Shown here: positions 7,479-16,340 of the stretch, piece by piece
How the letters are laid out: each line of letters begins with the position of its first letter
Position numbering within the stretch: the stretch's first letter is position 1
Source: a virus
Reading direction: 5' to 3' (one strand)
Virus record (IMG/VR): IMGVR_UViG_3300037847_003227
Span: 1-38,534 of that record
Length of the DNA stretch: 38,534 nt
Translations under genes and position numbers: made by a program
The notes under the pieces: generated by a model
What the model was told of the DNA's origin: nothing
Seen by the model: only the letters and a program-made list of their open reading frames with translations
Database searches by the model: none

Positions 7479-9819
7479 TTTTTAAATAATTATTAATTTT
7501 ATACATTAATTTACGATAATTTCTGCTAGGTATTTCTTTAATAATACTTAGCGCTTTATCATCTAAAACTACTTCTCCTTTAAGTGGAGTATCGATAGAA
7601 AAATATTCATCAATCCATCCAAGCTGTTCTATAGCATCTCTAAAGATTTTATAAAAACTGTCTGTATGGAGTGCGTACTTTCCAAAATGTAATACATGAT
7701 TCTCTGTATTATATGGTATCTTAAAGCTTTCACATAGTTCTTTTAAAACTGTTACTTGTCTACCATCACACTCTACAACACTACCACTGCTGTATCTGTC
7801 TCTTGACCAACGTTTCCATTTGTCCGTGTAGTTTCTATATCTGTCATCATATTGTTGCATATGAGACATCATAGACTGCATGTCTTCAGGAAATACACCA
7901 TAGATAGAATCAAAAAGCTTAGAGTGACTACGATACATATCACCTAACAAATCACACATTGAAATACCCATAAGTTGATTATAATGTTTAACTATAAACT
8001 CTTTAGGGGTTAAAGCTCCTAGAGCTTTATAATGTTTCATATGACTTCTAGCAATCTTATGCACATGCATACGATCTCCAAGTATAGTATCATAACTTTT
8101 AGTCTTACGCCACTCTGGAATAGCACTCATAATAAATGCTAGCTTTCTTAGAGTATCTTCTTCTTCCATATTACCATATACAATAGTATGACCTTGATTA
8201 ATCAAGTTAGCTATACCTTCGTACATGTAATTTTGTTTAGAATAAACTACATCAGTCCAATCATTTCTATCATACTCACCTCGCCATCTAACAAACCTAG
8301 CACAAACTTGTGTTCTAGGAACTTTAGCTTTAGCTGTAGTCTGTGTTGCGGGTTTATAAGAATCAGGAACTTCTATATCATCATACTTGCCTGCGCATTT
8401 ATCTATGATATATTTAAGAAGCAGAGGTTTTATTATAGTATACCTCTCCTTATCTTTCTCTGTCCACACATAACTATCCCAATCTGGTTCTGTTTGTAGT
8501 TCTACACAAACAAATAAATTAGTGTGAGATAGCTCTGTATTTTCATAAATCCACTCATCCTGTATGTACTGACTCTTTAACGTGTTTAACTTACCACGCT
8601 TTCTAAACCAACACTCTTCAGGATTATAGGATTTTAGTAGTCTACTTGCATAGTTATCATACTTCTTCATATCTCTCTTACCATCAGCTACTATGTAAGT
8701 TTTTAAGATAGCATCTACCATCTTATGATCTACATATATATCCCACGGAGCAAATTTTACTTCACCTGGATTTTCTTTACAGAAAGATATATCTACAAAG
8801 TTATCGCCTACAGGTAACTTTACATCGTATCTATTTCTACTACTAGTATTCATAAAATACTCTCTAAAGTCTGTAACCTTCTCCCAAGACTTATCATACA
8901 TAGCACACAATTCTTCTTGTACTAATTTATATTTGTCTTGTATAGCCTTTATACTTCTATCATTATACTCTATATTCTCACGAGACATAGTAACATCTAT
9001 CTCTCCTATATCAAAATTAAGAGCTATAGACGTATTGTTATACTGTGAAAAATAAGAATCAAAGTTAACTTGATTAACATCTAAAGGATAACTAACACCA
9101 CCAAGACATATAGATAGTCTATACTCAACATGATCTTTCTCTCCGTGAAGAGATGCAATCCAATGTTTACCTTTATAAACTTTATAATTATTGTTAATAT
9201 TCATACCCTTGTATGTAATATTATCAAAGAATCTTAGTTGATGTTTACACTCTGATATAAACTTTTGCTCATCACCTGGTTTTACAGGTAATATAACAGA
9301 AGTACCATTACGCTCATCCGTTGCTTGCTTATGAATTAACTTAATCATAGGCACTTGCTCACCTCTATGCACGATATAATTATAGGCAATACCATTGTGT
9401 ATAGTATTAACCTCAAATACATCTGTATAAGCTAACGGAGATTTTGCACCAATACCAAAACCACCAATCTCATTGTTAGTTTCTCTCTTGGTAGAGGAAA
9501 AATATTTAGAATAAATGTCTTCAATACGTTTAGGACTTAGACCTACGCCTACATCTTTAAAACATATCTTACCATTCTTACCTGTCAAAGGATCTGCATT
9601 CTGTAATATGATGACCACGTCATCCTTTACTTTAGCCTCTCTATGAGAGTCAAAGCAGTTAGACGTTAGCTCACGTACAATAGATCCTATCTTGTTAGAA
9701 TATAATGTATCAGAGAAACCTCTAAATAATACACCTATATTCTCTTTGTCGATGCCAAAGTCAATACTCTTATTTATAGTACCAACATGTTGTACATCTG
9801 AATTACTTACTAATTTCAT
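7471..9819 (-). CDS. rIIA: RIIA-like protein with GHKL ATPase domain
   Basis: 782 residues. The N-terminal ~250 residues carry a GHKL ATP-binding fold: N box IVRELTSNCFDSHR (47-60; Glu50, Asn54), G1 box FKDVGVGLS (87-95), and the lid/G2 box IGGFGIGAKSPLAYTD (118-133). This arrangement, with a long divergent C-terminal half and rIIB directly downstream, is that of phage RIIA. In T4 RIIA with RIIB blocks RexAB-dependent exclusion. The remaining ~500 residues have no motif I can name; they are rich in Tyr, Lys and Asp. It begins 11 bases after the small zinc-ribbon gene. Confidence 0.87.
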   Translation of the reverse strand: MKLVSNSDVQHVGTINKSIDFGIDKENIGVLFRGFSDTLYSNKIGSIVRELTSNCFDSHREAKVKDDVVIILQNADPLTGKNGKICFKDVGVGLSPKRIEDIYSKYFSSTKRETNNEIGGFGIGAKSPLAYTDVFEVNTIHNGIAYNYIVHRGEQVPMIKLIHKQATDERNGTSVILPVKPGDEQKFISECKHQLRFFDNITYKGMNINNNYKVYKGKHWIASLHGEKDHVEYRLSICLGGVSYPLDVNQVNFDSYFSQYNNTSIALNFDIGEIDVTMSRENIEYNDRSIKAIQDKYKLVQEELCAMYDKSWEKVTDFREYFMNTSSRNRYDVKLPVGDNFVDISFCKENPGEVKFAPWDIYVDHKMVDAILKTYIVADGKRDMKKYDNYASRLLKSYNPEECWFRKRGKLNTLKSQYIQDEWIYENTELSHTNLFVCVELQTEPDWDSYVWTEKDKERYTIIKPLLLKYIIDKCAGKYDDIEVPDSYKPATQTTAKAKVPRTQVCARFVRWRGEYDRNDWTDVVYSKQNYMYEGIANLINQGHTIVYGNMEEEDTLRKLAFIMSAIPEWRKTKSYDTILGDRMHVHKIARSHMKHYKALGALTPKEFIVKHYNQLMGISMCDLLGDMYRSHSKLFDSIYGVFPEDMQSMMSHMQQYDDRYRNYTDKWKRWSRDRYSSGSVVECDGRQVTVLKELCESFKIPYNTENHVLHFGKYALHTDSFYKIFRDAIEQLGWIDEYFSIDTPLKGEVVLDDKALSIIKEIPSRNYRKLMYKINNYLKNE

Positions 9820-9830
9820 AATTTATTGCT

Positions 9831-10064
9831 TTACTTAAATCTTACTGTTTTATCATCTACTTTTACAAACTTATATCCGCACTTTTCGCATATAGCTTCT
9901 TTTATTGTGTAATAAAATGTCAAGGTACCTTTATGACAGTTAGGACACATTATAACTGGTTCCTTATTACTAGCCATAATAGGTTCTTCTACATTAAAAT
10001 TATCACGTGCTTCATCTGCAGCTTCTTCTTGCATTTGAATAAACAGCTCTTTCATTTTACCCAT
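9831..10064 (-). CDS. Small zinc-ribbon protein
   Basis: 77 residues: an acidic helical N-terminus (MGKMKELFIQMQEEAADEARD) followed by a C-terminal zinc ribbon with CPNC (about 40-43) and CEKCG (about 58-62), the two CxxC knuckles about 15 residues apart. Zinc ribbons of this size usually bind nucleic acid or a protein partner. The start codon shares one base with the stop of the NinB-like gene (TAATG), implying coupled translation. Function otherwise unknown. Confidence 0.7.
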   Translation of the reverse strand: MGKMKELFIQMQEEAADEARDNFNVEEPIMASNKEPVIMCPNCHKGTLTFYYTIKEAICEKCGYKFVKVDDKTVRFK

Positions 10065-10540
10065 TACTTATCTTTTATTTCTATGTTATACTCTATTTTA
10101 GTTTCAGGATCTGGTATCTGTAGGTCTAATGACTGTACAGCCCAGTTCTTGACATTATCTAAATACTTTACAAACTCGTCAGTTGACAGCTGCTTAGTTG
10201 ATTTAGATAAGGTACCTAAAACTTCTCCATCTCCAGAGATAAGATCATCTCTTAGAAAGTTAGATCTAAGAAATTGATGTACATCGTCTCTAGTTAATGG
10301 TGAAGACACGCCATGATCTGACACATCAGTTCTTGTATACCCTAATTCTGTAAATCTTTCTTTTATTGTGTGTACAACTACACCCCAATAATATCTATTT
10401 TGTGGTATTGATCTCTGATTTGTTTTCTCTATGCTTATCTTTACTATCTTCTCGTGGAAAGTTTTAAGTTCATCATTTACTACTAGTGGTTCGTCTGGTA
10501 TTAATCTACCATCACGAATCGTTGCTATAAAATTCATCAT
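10064..10540 (-). CDS. ninB: NinB-like recombination protein
   Basis: 158 residues. The central part RSIPQNRYYWGVVVHTI (about 43-59) with its R-S-x-x-QN-x-x-W core, followed by helices and TKQLSTDEFVKYLD near 115-130, is the pattern of NinB (lambda Orf) family proteins, which help phage recombination by aiding loading onto SSB-coated DNA. It sits beside RusA and in the same block as a RecE-like nuclease, a Sak4-like ATPase and an SSB-like protein, which fits. There are two adjacent ATGs (10540 and 10537). Overlap of 29 bases with the RusA-like gene. Assignment is by pattern and context. Confidence 0.65.
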   Translation of the reverse strand: MMNFIATIRDGRLIPDEPLVVNDELKTFHEKIVKISIEKTNQRSIPQNRYYWGVVVHTIKERFTELGYTRTDVSDHGVSSPLTRDDVHQFLRSNFLRDDLISGDGEVLGTLSKSTKQLSTDEFVKYLDNVKNWAVQSLDLQIPDPETKIEYNIEIKDK

Positions 10541-11123
10541 AATATTTATGCTCTATTACTTCTTTTCTGTTTTCAGGAGATATAGTAAATACAAGCTTAC
10601 GCTCTTGTTCACTATCCACCGGAAAAAACTCTGGTGCTCCTGCTTTTGTTATATATCTAATATCATCATCAGGTAGGATACCATGTTTAACAATCAGATC
10701 CTGGAAACACTTGTTATATAACCACTGGTTATCAAGGTCCCAATTTGCTTGTCTTATAGTATCGTGAAACTGTAATGATATTCTTACTGGTAGATTACTA
10801 ATCGGCTTTATATCTTTTATATGCGGCACAAAAGAATCCTTAACAGCGTTAACTATCTTAGATCTTATATGTGGACTCATACGTGCATTATACAATGCTT
10901 GTCCGTTTATAGTAATATACTTAGGCTTACCTATAGTTCTAGGATTAGCTGCTACGCATTCCCCTTCACTATCTACTAGTCTGCCTTTGCTATCAAACCC
11001 GTAGGACGCATACTTCTTAGGTATCTTACCACCTTTCTTGTAGTATTTAATTCTACGAGCTTTGGATATCATTACCTTCTTTATAAACAAAGGTATAGAT
11101 ATCACTAGGTCATTATTTGCCAT
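10512..11123 (-). CDS. rusA: RusA-like Holliday junction resolvase
   Basis: 203 residues, longer than typical RusA (about 120) because of a basic N-terminal stretch (KKVMISKARRIKYYKKGGKIPKK, about 15-37). The RusA core is in the second half: a beta strand LPVRISLQF, then NWDLDNQW (Asp129, Asp131, Asn132), a helix KCFQDLIVKHGIL and PDDDIRY (Asp152-154). These aspartates bind the metal in RusA, which cuts four-way junctions symmetrically. A phage would use it to resolve recombination intermediates or debranch DNA before packaging. Overlaps the primase gene's end by 11 bases. Confidence 0.8.
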   Translation of the reverse strand: MANNDLVISIPLFIKKVMISKARRIKYYKKGGKIPKKYASYGFDSKGRLVDSEGECVAANPRTIGKPKYITINGQALYNARMSPHIRSKIVNAVKDSFVPHIKDIKPISNLPVRISLQFHDTIRQANWDLDNQWLYNKCFQDLIVKHGILPDDDIRYITKAGAPEFFPVDSEQERKLVFTISPENRKEVIEHKYYDEFYSNDS

Positions 11124-12114
11124 TTTTTTTATTTAAAGTTATTATAGATTCATTAATCAATGCTTGTGTATGTTCATGTCCATACATCTCATAGAAATCA
11201 GATATGTCTTTAGCTTTATAATTATAAGTACCAAACCTACCATTAGTTAGAAACAATGGTCTGAAATTATACTGTTTATATAGCTTGTTAGCCATCTTGA
11301 TTCCTGTATAGTCAAAGTCCATCAGTGTGACAACATCAGTAAACCTGCTTGATAGATCCGCTAAGATCTTTTCTTCAGGTTCTGCAACCTCACTAGCTGG
11401 AGAACATGCATGTACACCAAACTGTCTTAGGCACATAACATCTTTCATAGATTTTGTTATTACCACACAATCACCTGTACTAGGTAACTGCTCTAGTCCC
11501 TGCCAACTAGTAAAATTAGATAACCATCTAAAAGAACTACGTTGAGGTATGTATATCTTATACTTACCTGGACCAAATCTATAAGCATATGCCAAATCAC
11601 TTTTGGTTCTACTATACACTATCTTATTATTATAAAATACTATCTCACAAGGAAACACATTATATAACTCTAGAGTCCTTCTGTTTATACCATAGGTAGA
11701 CCAATATTCTCTATCAGCCACATCCCAGGGTCTAATCTTTATTTGTATTACTGACTCTGTAGGTTCTATCTGTATCTTTGTGTAGTCACGTGTAACCGGT
11801 ACAGCGGGTCTCATCCCTATACGTACCAATTGAAAGTCTTCTGCACATCTATCTAAGGCTTGCTGATAGGTAAGACCATACTTATATTGTATTACCTTTA
11901 TCCAATCACCTGTAAATCCTTGTGCCCAATCCTTAAAATATATTACACCATTACCATTTGCAGAAAAAGAACAAGATGGATTATTATCCATACGTAAGGG
12001 AGACCTTACCTTTTTCTTCTGCACTTTTACACCTAGATAGTATTCTAATATCTGCACTTGATCTAAATTATCCAAAATAAACTCTTTTGTTACTACTGGG
12101 TTTAGATTATACAT
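11113..12114 (-). CDS. DnaG-type primase with degenerate zinc finger and Toprim domain
   Basis: 333 residues from ATG 12114-12112; the longer frame needs a TTG at 12144 inside a terminator hairpin. Residues about 37-90 copy the fold of the DnaG zinc-binding domain (SPLRMDNNPSCSF, FKDWAQGFTGDWIKV, YQQALDRC), but CPFH has become SPLR and CFGC has become FKDW, so the zinc ligands are gone. The Toprim domain follows: ITKSMKDVMCLRQFG where the usual E-G-x-x-D glutamate is Lys, then TLMDFDYTGIKMANKLY (the DxD pair) and a KDISDF end. It should prime lagging-strand synthesis with the DnaB-like helicase. It lies behind a strong terminator but shares the block with the helicase and polymerase. Confidence 0.8.
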   Translation of the reverse strand: MYNLNPVVTKEFILDNLDQVQILEYYLGVKVQKKKVRSPLRMDNNPSCSFSANGNGVIYFKDWAQGFTGDWIKVIQYKYGLTYQQALDRCAEDFQLVRIGMRPAVPVTRDYTKIQIEPTESVIQIKIRPWDVADREYWSTYGINRRTLELYNVFPCEIVFYNNKIVYSRTKSDLAYAYRFGPGKYKIYIPQRSSFRWLSNFTSWQGLEQLPSTGDCVVITKSMKDVMCLRQFGVHACSPASEVAEPEEKILADLSSRFTDVVTLMDFDYTGIKMANKLYKQYNFRPLFLTNGRFGTYNYKAKDISDFYEMYGHEHTQALINESIITLNKKNGK

Positions 12115-12130
12115 ATATCTTAATTTAAAC

Positions 12131-12172
12131 AAAAAAAGGGGCAAGGATACGTATACCCTTAAACCCCTTATT
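12131..12172 (-). terminator. Strong rho-independent terminator
   Basis: On the minus strand AAGGGG (about 12171-12166) pairs with CCCCTT (12143-12138), with an inner AAGGGTA/TATCCTT helix, and a run of seven T follows (12137-12131). It lies after the SSB-like gene and just before the primase ATG, so it probably cuts or attenuates transcription between replication genes. Confidence 0.8.
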
Positions 12173-12193
12173 TATGAATGAAACTTAACTCTA

Positions 12194-12817
12194 TTACCAC
12201 AGATCACCATCACTACTATCAGTACTTGTACTAATAGCTGCTTCAGGTGTAGGTTCTGCAGCAGTGACATTATCTCTAGAGGATATAGTCAGCTGAGTAA
12301 CACTATCTTGTGGTACCATAAATGGTTGTAGTGGACGGTTAGGAAATTGTAAGTACTTTCCTTGCTTGTCATATACACACTTTATCTTAAACTTGAGTCC
12401 ATCATAAGAATTGCCTACAAGTTCTAATACATTTTTACCAAGTTCATCCCAACTTGCACCACCGATACTTACTTTATCTTTTGGTACAAACGCAGATAGT
12501 ATATGATATAGAGATTCGCCTACATTCCTCAATAAATCAGAGTGTAGTTGTTCAGGTGTTGACGACCATGGTCTACCTGACTGAGCTGCATTCTTTGCAG
12601 ACTCTTTTAATCTCTCAAGAGATGTTACCTCCATGTATGTTTGTGTGAATTTAGCACCGCCTTCGTCTTGGAAATAAAATCTAATTACATTACCTCCAGT
12701 GCCATCCTTTCTAAGGGTGTCGAACGTTACGTCTACTAGACTAACATTCTCATTAACACCAGCTTTCATCAATGTGTAGCTTGGTGCGTTACTTTGTGTT
12801 TCTACTAATTTGTACAT
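12194..12817 (-). CDS. Candidate single-stranded DNA-binding protein
   Basis: 207 residues. The body (about 1-175) is mixed beta with no motif I can name with certainty. The C-terminal 30 residues are low-complexity (Pro/Ala/Ser/Thr) and end in the acidic tip DSSDGDLW, similar in design to the disordered linker and acidic/aromatic tip by which SSB proteins recruit partners. It is placed between a Sak4-like ATPase and the primase, exactly where a phage SSB is expected. The SSB call is therefore inference from tail and context; the protein at 21092-21589 has a similar tip and is the competing candidate. Confidence 0.5.
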   Translation of the reverse strand: MYKLVETQSNAPSYTLMKAGVNENVSLVDVTFDTLRKDGTGGNVIRFYFQDEGGAKFTQTYMEVTSLERLKESAKNAAQSGRPWSSTPEQLHSDLLRNVGESLYHILSAFVPKDKVSIGGASWDELGKNVLELVGNSYDGLKFKIKCVYDKQGKYLQFPNRPLQPFMVPQDSVTQLTISSRDNVTAAEPTPEAAISTSTDSSDGDLW

Positions 12818-12871
12818 AAAATTTACTTTAAAAATTGTTTTACTATATACTGCAATATACGAAATTTATTA

Positions 12872-13549
12872 CTATTTACCTACTGCAGTTTTGTATATCT
12901 CTGACCATTTAAAATCTAATATTTTGCCTGCAAGATGCGGTAATCTAGTACCAGCTTCTATCTCATCGGACGCTTCAAATGATATTTTTAAATGACCTTC
13001 CTCGTCTCTGTAGACAAATCCAATAGCATCAGACTTTGCCATTACATAGTTTTTTAATTTACCAGATAAATCAAGAGAACTAACGTTAACTTCTACTGAC
13101 TCATTACCGATAATTGTTTTCTTTCTGTGACCTATAATAATTACATGATCACAACAGTCCATAAGCGCAGTAATCATATTCATTACTCTTGTACGCACTT
13201 GATTATAACCATCACCAAAAGGAATCTTAGCAAAGCTATCTACATTGTTATCTCGGGCTACGTCTTTCTCAAACCAAGATACTACATTATCTATAGTATC
13301 AAGAGCTAAGTAATCATATACTGTACCCTCATCACCTTTTAGTGCTTTTACTACCTCTTTTAATTCTGTGCTATTATTAACATGTACCTTTAATGCATCT
13401 ACATATCTAGTACCTTTCTCAGTATCTATAATCAAACAGTTGTTTAATTTAGATAACATTGTTGTTTTACCCACTTTTGATTGTCCGAAGACAGTTAACA
13501 GTGAAGGGTTTACTGTTTTTGATTTAATTACTTGCGTTGGTAATTCCAT
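12872..13549 (-). CDS. Sak4-like RecA-fold ATPase (AAA_24 type)
   Basis: 225 residues with Walker A FGQSKVGKTT (21-30), a short strand LIIDTEKG (39-46), and Walker B YLALDTID (80-87, Asp84), then VIIIGHRKK and a DLSGKLKNYV segment. This is the layout of the phage RecA-core ATPases (AAA_24, including Sak4), short proteins with no N- or C-terminal RecA domains that anneal single strands together with SSB. Neighbours (SSB-like downstream, DnaB-like helicase upstream, RecE-like nuclease in the block) support recombination. A role as a simple replication ATPase cannot be excluded. Confidence 0.75.
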   Translation of the reverse strand: MELPTQVIKSKTVNPSLLTVFGQSKVGKTTMLSKLNNCLIIDTEKGTRYVDALKVHVNNSTELKEVVKALKGDEGTVYDYLALDTIDNVVSWFEKDVARDNNVDSFAKIPFGDGYNQVRTRVMNMITALMDCCDHVIIIGHRKKTIIGNESVEVNVSSLDLSGKLKNYVMAKSDAIGFVYRDEEGHLKISFEASDEIEAGTRLPHLAGKILDFKWSEIYKTAVGK

Positions 13550-13573
13550 ATTTACTATTAATTTATTAAGTTA

Positions 13574-14536
13574 TTAAAATAATTTACTCTCATAGGTATC
13601 AAAGCGACCGTTCTGTAGATTGTTCTTTAATCTAGTCAAACCTGCAACACCAGTTCTGTTCTTTAAACAGTGTAGGGCTACAAGATCTGTAGTAGGGAAA
13701 CGCTTCTTACCATAATACTCTAAGTTAAGAAGTATTGGTTGATGCAATACCATAACAACATCAGCTGCATGATATATCTGTTTACTACCGTGTATATCAG
13801 TTTTAGTAGGATAATGTAGAGCTGGATTCGTAGGATCTCTACGTTCCTTTGATTCCATCTTGTCATTCATCTGTCCTACAAGTATATTACAGGTATTAAA
13901 CTCTTTTCTTACTTGTATAAACATCTTACCTAGCTCCGCTAGAGACTGTATCTCATTCTCACCGGGGTTAGGTGTTACAAGAAGAGTATGATCTAAAGAT
14001 ATAACTATCTTACTATCTTTGAATTCATTACAAAACTCATTGATAGTAGCATATATTCTATCTCTCGTAGCAGGAGTCTCAACATAAAATACATTATTGT
14101 TCTTCATCCTGGTATATTGTTTTCTTATAACATCAAGCTCTTGCATTGTAAGAGGCTTATCTGATGATACAAGCTTTCTATAATCTACGTCTGTGAGTTG
14201 TGATATCTTTCTTATCATCTCATCTTTTGCGTGCATTTCAAAACTAAAATGTAAAACCTTTACGTCTTCGTTACCTAAATAGTATGAAGTAAAGTCTGTG
14301 TGTAACATGTTGACGAAAAAAGATTTTCCATGTCCTGATGCACCTGCAACAAAGTATGTTTGACCAAAATGAAAACCACCCAATAACATCGTATTAACTT
14401 TTTGCCATCTAGTAGCAAGAAAAGGACGTTCACCCTTAGCGCCTTGCTCTAGAAACTTATCTGCTTCCTTGATAGCTTGATCAGCTGTCTTTATTTGCAG
14501 ACTAATAAAGTTTGTCGTTTGGGGATTCGAATTCAT
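13574..14536 (-). CDS. dnaB: DnaB-like replicative helicase (RecA-like domain only)
   Basis: 320 residues. It lacks the N-terminal DnaB helical domain and starts near the linker. Walker A is VAGASGHGKSFF (63-74), the HFSFEM strand (96-101) is motif H1a of DnaB (FSLEM), Walker B is VISLDHTLLV (178-187, Asp182), then LVGQMND and the arginine-bearing C-terminal strand LHCLKNRTG. It should unwind the fork, working with the primase. The preceding gene overlaps it by 35 bases and may supply the missing N-terminal or loader function. Confident in the family; the substrate role is inferred from the replication context. Confidence 0.85.
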   Translation of the reverse strand: MNSNPQTTNFISLQIKTADQAIKEADKFLEQGAKGERPFLATRWQKVNTMLLGGFHFGQTYFVAGASGHGKSFFVNMLHTDFTSYYLGNEDVKVLHFSFEMHAKDEMIRKISQLTDVDYRKLVSSDKPLTMQELDVIRKQYTRMKNNNVFYVETPATRDRIYATINEFCNEFKDSKIVISLDHTLLVTPNPGENEIQSLAELGKMFIQVRKEFNTCNILVGQMNDKMESKERRDPTNPALHYPTKTDIHGSKQIYHAADVVMVLHQPILLNLEYYGKKRFPTTDLVALHCLKNRTGVAGLTRLKNNLQNGRFDTYESKLF

Positions 14537-15068
14537 CTATGTTTGTTTTCATTAGTTCTAAAATACTTCTATATTGTTCCGTCTCTATCCACTTTTCCAT
14601 GCCCATAGTGACGAGGTTATTACGCTTTGCGTACTCTAAACACTCCATTACCTTTTTATGAAGAGCTCGTTTAGTAGCAATCTTCTTCTTGTAGTAAGTT
14701 CGTGTTTTTAATGTAGCATTTCTGCCCGGTAGTCTTCGACCGTCTACATATATCTGTACAGGATAAGCCTCAAAGAACTCTTCATACGCTGTATTTACAT
14801 CCGTATTGTAGAGCTCCTTAATAAACTTATCTGTAACTGTATAGCAATCTGCTAAAGAGCTAGCTAAATTAGGGTTATCATTTATCATGTACCCTCTATT
14901 CTCAAGATCGTTTAGTTCTGACATGTCAAAGCCTCCATTCTCTTGTACATACTTATACAAAGCCGGATAATCGTTTTCGTATATTATATACAAGAATAAA
15001 AATTGTGTAGGCGACAACTTATGTTTGCACAAAAAGTCTACCCACTGTCCTGGAGATTCTAAGATCAT
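14502..15068 (-). CDS. Helical protein upstream of DnaB-like helicase, possible loader
   Basis: 188 residues. The N-terminal half (LSPTQFLFLYIIYENDYPALYKYVQ, then ELNDLENRGYMIND) looks like a winged helix of the kind seen in replication initiators and DnaD-like proteins; the second half is basic and helical (KTRTYYKKKIATKRALHKK) with a final acidic helix. It overlaps the helicase start by 35 bases and shares ATGA with the SF2 helicase stop. Loader or helicase-partner function is only inferred from position and the missing N-domain in the helicase. Confidence 0.6.
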   Translation of the reverse strand: MILESPGQWVDFLCKHKLSPTQFLFLYIIYENDYPALYKYVQENGGFDMSELNDLENRGYMINDNPNLASSLADCYTVTDKFIKELYNTDVNTAYEEFFEAYPVQIYVDGRRLPGRNATLKTRTYYKKKIATKRALHKKVMECLEYAKRNNLVTMGMEKWIETEQYRSILELMKTNIDEFESPNDKLY

Positions 15069-16303
15069 TGTTCTACGTTTAAATAATTAAGCGAAGCTTG
15101 ACTCAAGGCTTCTTTAATTTGCTTTATCGAGTCAACGTGAGTAGCGTTGATCGTTTTTTTCTGACGGTTACGTAACCATTTCTCATCTTGTGTATCTTTT
15201 ATATATAGATTCACAATCAGACCAGTCTTACCTGGAGCAAATCGTATAGCTCTACCTGTACGTTGTAGATCTTGTCTACTTGTAGAGGTACCGCTGCATA
15301 CGATAGCTAGAGTTACATCTTGTATATCAAACCCCTCATCTAGAGCACGTGCAGTAGAGATAACTTTGATATCAGATCTCTTATCATTGAATTCTTCTAT
15401 CGATTTTATCTTTCTGTACTTACCTATTTTAGAGTGATAAGACACAGCCCACGGATGGCAGGCTTTCGTAAGCTCGTCAGCAAATTTAACACTTTCTGAG
15501 AAAGTAATTGTAGGAACATCAAAGGTATCTATCAATTCTTTTGCTGCTTCTATCTTCATAGGGTGATTATATAAGTACGTTTTACGGTTTCTCATATTCT
15601 TACTCCAGTTGACTGCAGCACTCATTATACCTTTAGGATCATATCCTGTTCTTGCAGCATAGTGTTCTCTGTATTCTTGACTTTGTAGACATTTCATAGC
15701 GATCTGAAAATTAAAATCAAACCATTTAAAATATTTATTAAAGCTATCATGCATAAGTTCGTATTTTATACGCTCTTTTGGATGCAGCTCTAATCCTAAA
15801 TTAAATACCTTGAAGTTAGAAACATAACCCATAGCAAGAGATTCTTTCATAGATATAGTATCTACTACAGGGCACTCGTTCTCTATTATGTAATGCTTCT
15901 TGTCGCTTCTCTCTAATGTAGCTGTTAAGCCAAGTATGTAATGATAGTGTGTAAGGCTAAATATACCCTTAAACACATCAGACGCATAGTTGTGTATCTC
16001 ATCCAATATCAACAGATCTGTCTGTCGCATTGCTTTTACACCTGTATTTATAACCATAACACTTACATTCTTAAGATTATGTTTCTTAATCTCCTCTTTC
16101 CACTGATCCAGTAAGTATCTTGTTGGTACAATTACAAGCGTAGTATCATCAGGACGAGCTTTATTCATGTCTTGTATAATCAAGACAGCCACAAAGGTTT
16201 TACCAAAGCCCGTTACTGCTTCAATAGTACCCTTATAGCCACTTGATTTCCAAACATCTATTGCCCTACGCTGTCTTTTTAATTTATTTTCATCTAGTTT
16301 CAT
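15065..16303 (-). CDS. SF2 DNA helicase (UvsW/RecG-like DEAH-type)
   Basis: 412 residues. Motif I EAVTGFGKTFVAV (28-40), motif Ia VIVPTRYLLDQW (57-68), motif II LLILDEIHNY (97-106, DEIH), motif III GLTATLERSD, motif V region STARALDEGFDI, motif VI QDLQRTGRAIRFAPGK (about 353-368). The size and motif order fit the small SF2 helicases of phages such as UvsW, which remodel forks and recombination intermediates and turn off origin-primed replication in T4. Between the family A polymerase side and the DnaB side of the block. Restriction-helicase ancestry is possible but no nuclease domain is present. Confidence 0.85.
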   Translation of the reverse strand: MKLDENKLKRQRRAIDVWKSSGYKGTIEAVTGFGKTFVAVLIIQDMNKARPDDTTLVIVPTRYLLDQWKEEIKKHNLKNVSVMVINTGVKAMRQTDLLILDEIHNYASDVFKGIFSLTHYHYILGLTATLERSDKKHYIIENECPVVDTISMKESLAMGYVSNFKVFNLGLELHPKERIKYELMHDSFNKYFKWFDFNFQIAMKCLQSQEYREHYAARTGYDPKGIMSAAVNWSKNMRNRKTYLYNHPMKIEAAKELIDTFDVPTITFSESVKFADELTKACHPWAVSYHSKIGKYRKIKSIEEFNDKRSDIKVISTARALDEGFDIQDVTLAIVCSGTSTSRQDLQRTGRAIRFAPGKTGLIVNLYIKDTQDEKWLRNRQKKTINATHVDSIKQIKEALSQASLNYLNVEQ

Positions 16304-16340
16304 ACCTATATAATATACGATTAATTAAGCACATATCAAA

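Noticed and set aside
12115-12144. N-terminal extension of the primase
   Set aside because: It needs a TTG inside the terminator hairpin; ATG 12114 directly precedes the conserved region.
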